DNA of 6,221 nt, from NCBI GenBank assembly GCA_937983475.1, contig CALJZV010000334.1:1-6221 (forward strand). Direction: 5' to 3'. Source of the stretch: an uncultured Verrucomicrobiales bacterium (GTDB taxonomy: Bacteria > Verrucomicrobiota > Verrucomicrobiia > Limisphaerales > JACDHS01). The notes under the pieces were generated by a model, which had not been told where the DNA came from, ran no database searches, and saw only the letters and a list, made by a program, of their open reading frames with translations. This document shows, piece by piece, positions 5,976 through 6,221 of the stretch. Made by a program: the position numbers and the translations under genes. The stretch's first letter is position 1. Every line of letters begins with the position of its first letter.

Positions 5976-6221
5976 GGCAAAAAATTACTGTTGTTCCTCG
6001 CAAACAACAAGCCATTCGCATCGCGCGAGCAAATGGGCACAAGGGAAGAGAGTGGTTCAATGTGTGTGGGCAGGACTAGAGAAATAAATGAGAAGTGCCC
6101 CTCTTGTCTGTTGACCTTGCGGCATAAAATGAAACCTTACCGACTTAGTCAGTCCGCCTTGTAATAATCATCCCATGCTGTCGCCCCAACTAGTTGCAGT
6201 TTATTTAACAATGACTGTCCT
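5976..6221. other. Upstream region of the toxin-antitoxin module, no certain gene
   Basis: This stretch has visibly lower GC than the rest of the window. Besides the palindrome at 5989-6009 it contains small palindromes GACTTAGTC (6142-6150) and AACTAGTT (6188-6195). At 6175 an ATG opens a plus-strand frame (MLSPQLVAVYLTMTV) that has no stop before the window ends. A -10-like AATAAT lies at 6163-6168, six bases before that ATG. With 15 codons and no recognisable family, this could be the beginning of a leaderless gene or chance. Overlapping short frames further left show no coding character. Confidence 0.4.
5989..6009. promoter_or_regulatory. Candidate operator of the toxin-antitoxin module
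   Basis: TGTTGTT (5989-5995) and AACAACA (6003-6009) are perfect 7-bp inverted repeats separated by 7 nt. They lie 13 nt upstream of the antitoxin start. The half-sites are 14 bp apart centre to centre, which suits a dimeric DNA-binding protein. Type II modules commonly autoregulate at such a site. No strong -35/-10 pair could be fixed beside it. Confidence 0.45.

Noticed and set aside
6111..6126. TTGACC followed by TAAAAT as a plus-strand promoter
   Set aside because: The boxes are only 8 nt apart, far too close for a sigma-70 promoter.

Overview
The window looks like chromosomal DNA from a GC-rich, soil or freshwater type Verrucomicrobiota bacterium (Pedosphaera/Limisphaerales-like). This is inferred from protein style and not proven. 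The signs are a secreted protease ending in a DxDxDG calcium-loop tail and a 'FFKVRAVP'-type sheet, an exported sugar-isomerase-like TIM barrel, an MFS permease with a hydrophilic C-terminal insertion, almost no Shine-Dalgarno sequences, and repeat-like intergenic palindromes. There are six protein genes, one of them cut by the left edge. I saw no tRNA, rRNA, CRISPR array, insertion sequence or phage gene.

Layout. (1) 1-1389, plus strand: the C-terminal part of a secreted subtilisin/kexin-like (S8) protease, made of the end of the catalytic domain, a PA domain, a P domain and calcium loops. The first ~90 bases look frame-damaged around the catalytic serine motif. (2) 1401-1487: an imperfect palindrome between two convergent gene ends. 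(3) 3784 down to 1502, minus strand: a two-gene operon, a NupG/YegT-like MFS permease followed 24 nt later by an exported xylose-isomerase-like TIM-barrel protein. (4) 3785-4243: a divergent intergenic region with a possible promoter, hairpins and repeat-like sequence. (5) 4244-5458, plus strand: an exported DUF1343/NamZ-family protein (exo-N-acetylmuramidase type, GH171). (6) 5975 down to 5449, minus strand: a type II toxin-antitoxin pair joined by an ATGA overlap, with its 3' end overlapping the 3' end of the namZ-like gene. (7) 5976-6221: a less GC-rich stretch with a palindrome suited to be the toxin-antitoxin operator and no certain gene.

How the genes may work together (inference). NamZ enzymes release N-acetylmuramic acid from peptidoglycan ends outside the cytoplasm. 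The divergent operon supplies a small-solute permease and an exported sugar-isomerase-like enzyme, so the three could form a small cell-wall-sugar or other carbohydrate scavenging locus. The protease and the toxin-antitoxin pair have no obvious link to it. No wholly new system is evident. The points most worth a second look are the intergenic palindromes, the coiled-coil insertion in the permease, the domain order and 5' damage of the protease, and the permease/isomerase/NamZ neighbourhood.
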